Source of the DNA: Cordia subcordata
Taxonomy: Eukaryota; Streptophyta; Magnoliopsida; Boraginales; Cordiaceae
NCBI GenBank assembly: GCA_028554755.1
Contig: JAPTOF010000021.1
Coordinates: 881,501 to 945,500 of the forward strand
Length of the DNA: 64,000 bases
Direction: 5' to 3'
Shown one piece after another: positions 59,453 through 64,000 of the stretch. How positions within the stretch are numbered: position 1 is the first letter of the stretch; the number at the start of each line of letters is the position of its first letter. Under the pieces are notes generated by a model that ran no database searches, had not been told where the DNA came from, and saw only the letters and a list, made by a program, of their open reading frames with translations. The position numbers and the translations under genes are program-made.

Positions 59453-60655
59453 ATGGCCATGGAAACACAGGTGAAAGACCTACCATGGGAGCTCATCATC
59501 GAGATCTTCTCAAGACTTCCAGTAAAATCTCTGATGCGTTTCAGGTCAGTTTCCAAATCATGCCAATCTTTAGTCACTCAACCCCACTTCATCAACAAAC
59601 ATCTTCAAAACACTCACACTCTCAAACATGCCATTCTTAGCCACACTAGAGCAGTTCACAAACATTTAGTTTCCTGCCCTCTTTCTTCGTTGTCCCATAG
59701 ACCCGTTGAAGATGCAGTGAAAGTTGTTTACCCCATGAAAGATATCACCAGATGTGTCAGATTATCCAACACTTGCGATGGCTTGTTTTGCATTGAAGTT
59801 GCCGGTGACGAAAGGGTGATGTTTCTATGGAATCCTTCCACTAGAGAATCTAAAAGGCTCCCAAATTCGACAATCGAAATCCCCCATGATTTTCTACCTG
59901 AGCATCTTGCTGGGATCACTAATGTGTTAGGTTTTGATTCTTTGAATAATGATTACAAGGTGTTGAGGGTGGTTGATTTGGGTGATATTAAAAGAGAAAG
60001 AATCGAGGCTGAGGTTTATTCACTGAAAACTAATTGTTGGAGAAAGATCAATGAATCTCCTATGCATAAGTGGTCTGATCCTTCCCCAGACCGGCGAAGA
60101 TCTAGAGTTTCGTGGACCCAGCTGCCCTTTTCGAGTTACAAATATGTGAACGGGGCAATTCATTGGTTTGGTGTTGAAAAAAGTGCAGTTGCGTCTACTA
60201 AGATTATCTGTTTGGATTTATCTACTGAAAGTTTTGGGGAGGTAACATTGCCTAATGATGATATAATTATGCAGATTCCTCACAAGGGGTTGGAGATTGA
60301 CTTGGCTGTTTTGAGTGGAATGCTTTGCGTGTACTGTAATCATGCTAAGCAATCCTTTGTTTTATGGGTGATGAGGAGATATGGCAACCAGGGATCTTGG
60401 GAGAAAATATTTGACATTCCACATGATATATTCGATAACATGCCATATACTCTGTTTAGGTCGTATCGTTTCTTTGTGCCGTTGTATATGTTTGAAAATG
60501 GTGAGATTTTGCTGGAAGACTGTACTCGAAAAGGATATGCTGTAGTCACTTACAACAGAAACAGGTTCGGATTGAAGAAAGTTGTCCTTCGTGGTCTTAA
60601 TAGAATTACATACGCGCATGTATATGCAGATAGCCTAATTTCGCCTCTAGCTTAG
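59453..60655 (+). CDS. F-box protein with FBA-type C-terminal domain (400 aa)
   Basis: A single uninterrupted exon, ATG at 59453 (MAMETQVKDLPWEL), TAG stop. The F-box is at residues about 7-48 (LPWELIIEIFSRLPVKSLMR, then FRSVSKSCQSLV), the part that binds SKP1 in SCF ubiquitin ligases. The rest fits the plant F-box-associated (FBA) domain: GLFCIE.., LWNPSTRESKRLP, LGFDSLNNDYKVLRVVDL, AEVYSLKTNCWRKI, YVNGAIHWFG, IICLDLSTESFGEV and a late WVMRRYG/SWEKIF segment. The protein should recruit a substrate for ubiquitination; the substrate is unknown. It resembles the CPR1/CPR30 and At3g06240-type group, a large and fast-evolving family, so no symbol is given. Two partial copies follow directly downstream. 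Confidence 0.94.
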   Translation: MAMETQVKDLPWELIIEIFSRLPVKSLMRFRSVSKSCQSLVTQPHFINKHLQNTHTLKHAILSHTRAVHKHLVSCPLSSLSHRPVEDAVKVVYPMKDITRCVRLSNTCDGLFCIEVAGDERVMFLWNPSTRESKRLPNSTIEIPHDFLPEHLAGITNVLGFDSLNNDYKVLRVVDLGDIKRERIEAEVYSLKTNCWRKINESPMHKWSDPSPDRRRSRVSWTQLPFSSYKYVNGAIHWFGVEKSAVASTKIICLDLSTESFGEVTLPNDDIIMQIPHKGLEIDLAVLSGMLCVYCNHAKQSFVLWVMRRYGNQGSWEKIFDIPHDIFDNMPYTLFRSYRFFVPLYMFENGEILLEDCTRKGYAVVTYNRNRFGLKKVVLRGLNRITYAHVYADSLISPLA

Positions 60656-60734
60656 AGGAACCTGTAATTGGTTAGATGAAGAAGAAATTATAAGGGAGTT
60701 CCTTGGTTGATATTTGGATGAATTTGACCATGTT

Positions 60735-61085
60735 GGCTTTGTTTCTTCTTTGTCCCATACGCCTGTGATGATGCATTAAAGCTTATGCACACTATGAAGG
60801 ATAAACCAAGATATGATTTGTCATGGAGCTCCTAGGTCGGCTTGTTTTGTGTTGATATGGAGGGAGATGAAACTTGGCTCTTCCTATGGATCCCAAAGGC
60901 TCGCAATTCCCCTAGTGGAACACCACGTAATTATACCCTTGGTTATGATTGCAAAGGCGTCAGCGTAACTAAGCTTGGTTATGAACACGAACTGGAGTAT
61001 GAGTGGAAGAAAGTTGTTGTTCGCAGTCGTAAGAGAATTATGTACGCGCATTGTATATGTGGATAGCCTAATTGCGGCCCTAGCT
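60735..61085 (+). pseudogene. Decayed, internally deleted copy of the F-box gene
   Basis: 60735-60900 matches the parent at 59680-59840 (TTCTTTGTCCCATA, GGCTTGTTTTGTGTTGATAT, CTATGGATCCC) with frameshifts. Without the middle of the FBA domain it then jumps to the parent's end: WKKVVVRSRKRIMYAH against LKKVVLRGLNRITYAH, followed by GATAGCCTAATTGCGGCCCT, which matches the parent's stop region. The 3' UTR is also duplicated (GTTGATATTTGGATGA after both). No F-box remains. Confidence 0.82.
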
Positions 61086-61199
61086 CAAATTGGTAAGGTG
61101 AAGAAGAAACAGTAAGGGGGTTCCTGAGTTGATATTTGGATGACTTTGACCATGGTGGTTTTGTTTCAGGAGAGGAGTCAAGTGTTGATCTGGTCTTTT

Positions 61200-61365
61200 G
61201 GTGTCTGAGGGTAACTAAGCTTGATTATAAACGTGAACTATGAGTGGAATATGTATTCGATGAATGCTAATTCTTGGACGAAACTCAGAATTTCCCGAGT
61301 ACAAATTAAATTGTCTGTTGCAAGTTGGGAGTTTGCCAAAGGTGCATGTCATTGGTTAAAGTAGT
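61200..61365 (+). pseudogene. Second F-box gene fragment (FBA piece)
   Basis: Translation MYSMNANSWTKLRISRV, then SVASWEFAKGACHWLK and a stop, aligns with VYSLKTNCWRKINES and YKYVNGAIHWFG of the intact gene. A preceding VTKLDYKREL repeats VTKLGYEHEL of the first pseudogene, so it derives from a related duplicate. A further repeat of the parent's UTR (TTTGACCATGGTGG) sits at 61145. Confidence 0.7.
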
Positions 61366-63162
61366 GAGATATGTTCGATCATCAGCAAACAACAGGAAGG
61401 CTTCTAGCTAAAGCTGAACAAAATCATTGTTTAAGGTTAATATGAACCAGTTCAGGCCTTTAGCTTTTAGTTCACTTGCTCAGTTGATTGTTCTATTTTT
61501 AGTTCTTCCAGAAATAGTTTATTCTATTACTTCTGTTCCCATGCCTCCCATCTATGCACGTGTCTCTTTGTGTTCTCTTGTTTTAGGCTCCAGCTTTAGA
61601 GAATGTTTGGAAGTGCTTATTTGGGTATATCTATATACTAAACAGCTCAATAGTTATTCGTAAGCATCGAGTACTTATGAGTTAATAAACATGTTTTATT
61701 TTGGTATAAGAGAGGACAAAGTTAACTATACAACCCCTTCTATCTTTCTTCAACAAAAATAGGAGTGATCCGCTATCTCATCCAATATCGAATCGGCTTA
61801 TTAGAAAGACCCATATTTTCAACCAACATGCGCATTCAATAGCTTCTCAAGTTCATGTGCTTAAGTTTGTATCGCGTTCTCTTATCTTTCTTCAATAAAA
61901 ATAGGAGAGGCTTGGTCTAACTAAGCGCCTGTTTAGATTGGTTTTTTTTTTTTTAGGAAAAGTATTTTTTTTATTTTTTAAAAAGTTACATTAAATTTGC
62001 AATAATTATTTGATTTGATTTTTAAAAAAAGTTAAAACTCTGAAAAAGGCTTAAATACAGTTTTTTTTAGAAGTCAGAATTTTCAGCTCCTAAAAAAAAG
62101 CTGTTTTTCAAAAGTTGTTAAAAAAAATATTTTTGAAAAAAACTAATTCAAACGATTTCTAAGACGAGATGCAAGGCCATTTACAAGATTGAGAGCCGCG
62201 AACGAATCAGTTTCAAATAAATAAAGAGGGGCCGACGAATGGGTTTCAGATAAATAGAAGTCAAAACAGGGTCTAAATTAAGAGTTGCTAATGAATTGAT
62301 TTCAAATAAATGATGAACTAATATTAAATTATGACGAATTACCAAGCAATCTAATATATGTGTCTTTAAATTTAATATTACATATTAAAAATAAATATTT
62401 GATAATGTACGAGCAACTTTTGCGACGTTAAACCTATATTATTGCCTCAGCATAGAAAATTTTACAACACTATTTTACACTTAACCATTTACATTTTTCA
62501 GATTTGGATTATTTTATGTGGTGCCTCATTTCATTAGACTGTCTTGTGAAATCAACAAGTAAAAATAAATTGATATATTCGACAAAGAATAAAGTGATAT
62601 TTATATAAATTAAATGAATATAAATAAAGTAATTTTATTTTTTATATATGTTTTTATTTTTATTTATATTTCTTTAAATAACAGAAATAATATTATATTG
62701 TATGCCTATCACATAAAGTAGCTTACTAGCATGTATCCTTGAACCACCCCCCCCCCCCCAAAAAAAAGAAAAAGAAAAAAGAAAGAAATAGCGGGTGACT
62801 TTTTCATTTTTTGTTTTTTACTCAAATATCTTTTGTGTTAAAAATAATAAAATCTCTCGCCAAAAGAGCTGATACACCAGACTTAAATATTAAAATATGC
62901 TAAAAGTTTGTAAATTGTAACAATATAATAATTTAATTGAACAATTCTTTTCTTTATATATTTTTTTAAAATTAGGAAATTATTACACACATCATCAACA
63001 GCTCAGCTGCTACCAAAACCAACATACATAAGCCACCCATCGTTGCCATCATCGAAAAACCCACAAAAACGCCCCCTCCCCCCGGGCCCCAACTATCTCT
63101 CTGAGTTGGCCGGAAACAGTCGCCGCCGGCGAGTTAAGGAAAAGGGGATTAAGCAGCAGGCG
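61366..63162. other. Spacer before the Sel1 gene
   Basis: No gene seen. About 61925-62165 is another AT-rich MITE copy (CGCCTGTTTAGATTGG at the left, AACTAATTCAAACGATTTCT at the right, GTTAAAACTCTGAAAAAGG core). A C run lies at about 62746-62758. The last 150 bp (63010-63162) are C/G-richer and probably form the leader of the next gene. Confidence 0.5.
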
Positions 63163-63351
63163 ATGGAGGACGGCGGGAAAGAGCAGCAGCAGCGGCAGCA
63201 GAGGTTGAGTCTGTCGGAGGTGGTGTCGGAGTGCGTGAAGAGGTGGTTTCAAGACACCCTTAAAGAAGCAAAAGCTGGTGACTTCAACATGCAAGTCTTG
63301 CTTGCTCAGATGTACTATTGTGGTTATGGCGTACCCAAAGATCCCCAAAAG
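63163..63351 (+). CDS. Sel1-like repeat (HCP-like) protein, first coding exon
   Basis: Starts at the first ATG of the frame (MEDGGKEQQQRQQRLSLSEV); the frame is open upstream but has no ATG there. After a Gln-rich start comes SEVVSECVKRWFQDTLKEAK, then the beginning of a Sel1 repeat, AGDFNMQVLLAQMYYCGYG followed by VPKDPQK. Sel1 repeats are helical pairs related to TPRs that serve as protein-binding scaffolds. The exon ends in AAG before GTGCTG, in frame (63 codons); the remaining exons lie beyond the right edge. I recall similar HCP-like superfamily proteins in Arabidopsis but cannot give a gene number with certainty. Confidence 0.8.
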
Positions 63352-63430
63352 GTGCTGCCTTTCTTTTTACTGCAGATTCTTCTTTGTGTAAATCCCTACT
63401 CTGTTATAGTTTTTCGAGGTTTGCACGTTA

Positions 63431-63638
63431 AGGGCTCATTTGGATTGGCTTTTTCTAAAAGCCCTTTTATTAACAATGTTTTTTATGAAGCAAAAAATTT
63501 CTGACTTTGTGTTTGTGCTTAGTTTTAGCTTTTTTCAGGGTCAAGCTGAATGGTTATTACAAAAAAGAAATGTATGTTATTCAGGGAAAAAAAGTACTTT
63601 TTTTTTTATTTAAAAAAAAGCCAATTCAAAAAAGCCCT
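63431..63638. mobile_element. MITE in the first intron of the Sel1 gene (208 bp)
   Basis: Left end AGGGCTCATTTGGATTGGCT, right end reverse-complemented AGGGCTTTTTTGAATTGGCT, a clear inverted pair. The core has TTTTATTAACAATGTTTTTT and a GGGTCAAGCTGAATGGTTAT block. It lies only 80 bp after the exon 1 donor. Confidence 0.8.
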
Positions 63639-64000
63639 AAGCCTCATGGCAATGTAATAAATCCATGTGGCAGAAGAACTTATGTAATCACCTATGGTGG
63701 ACGGTGAATTAGATAATCAAGATACCTATGTTTGCAACTTCAGCAAAGCACGTGACTTTTGTACACTTGAAATGTTAAAGATATAAACTTTGGTTATCTA
63801 TAGCATGGACACATGCACGCATATATAAGATAGGTTTGATATAATGATATATAGACATTTTGCAAGTGTTGTGTGAATGGAAGATGAGAGGAAATTGAGT
63901 TTCAAGTCCAAAATGTGAGGTCTGGTTACTAGGATTAGTTTGAATTGGTTTTAAAATCTGTTTTTCCATTTGGCTAATTGGAAATTGGACCACCTTAGAA
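63639..64000. other. Intron sequence, no exon seen
   Basis: No acceptor followed by Sel1-like coding sequence is apparent before the window ends. Confidence 0.5.

Noticed and set aside
1..64000. A previously undescribed multi-gene system, defence island, gene cluster or CRISPR array
   Set aside because: The genes are unrelated single loci separated by transposon remnants. There is no co-orientation, shared pathway or phased repeat-spacer pattern to support a system.

Overview
The window is nuclear DNA from a flowering plant, most likely a eudicot. It has long AT-rich spacers, multi-exon genes with GT-AG introns, plant-specific gene families (plant SCAR, F-box with FBA-type domain, a tandem two-domain D-Ala-D-Ala ligase) and a typical plant repeat load of copia, gypsy, LINE, TRIM, tRNA-type SINE, CACTA and MITE sequences. 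The species cannot be named from sequence alone. I see no operon, CRISPR array, rRNA or tRNA gene, and no previously undescribed multi-gene system.

Layout. 1-9002 (+): the 3' part (18 exon segments) of a gene for a tandem D-Ala-D-Ala ligase-like protein. 11165-11806 (-): an intronless conserved-looking protein of unknown function with a basic N-terminus. 12.3-22 kb: a retroelement graveyard with LINE ORF1, reverse transcriptase and RNase H remnants, a reverse-strand copia pol split by about 1.8 kb of foreign DNA, a long LTR-like block, a forward-strand copia gag/pol remnant and a tRNA-like SINE with perfect target-site duplications. 22-26 kb: direct and tandem repeats. 25982-27165 (-): a two-exon short-chain dehydrogenase/reductase gene with a visible TATA box. 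27.3-48 kb: about 21 kb without a convincing gene. It holds an intact non-autonomous LTR element (29592-31442), a CACTA-like element, a 116-bp hairpin MITE, two TRIM-like families, a second well-bounded SINE and a long LTR-like block.

48364-57762 (+): a complete nine-exon SCAR/WAVE gene (1826 aa), with a 240-bp in-frame repeat present three times in the giant exon. 59453-60655 (+): a single-exon F-box gene followed by two decayed partial copies. 63163-63351 (+): the first coding exon of a Sel1-repeat protein that runs off the right edge.

The genes look like independent housekeeping or regulatory loci: plastid ligase, actin nucleation, SCF ubiquitin ligase, redox metabolism and a Sel1 adaptor. 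Nothing suggests joint function. Exon boundaries were set by hand from GT/AG sites, frame continuity and family similarity, without transcript data. Family assignments rest on motif recognition, not on a database search.
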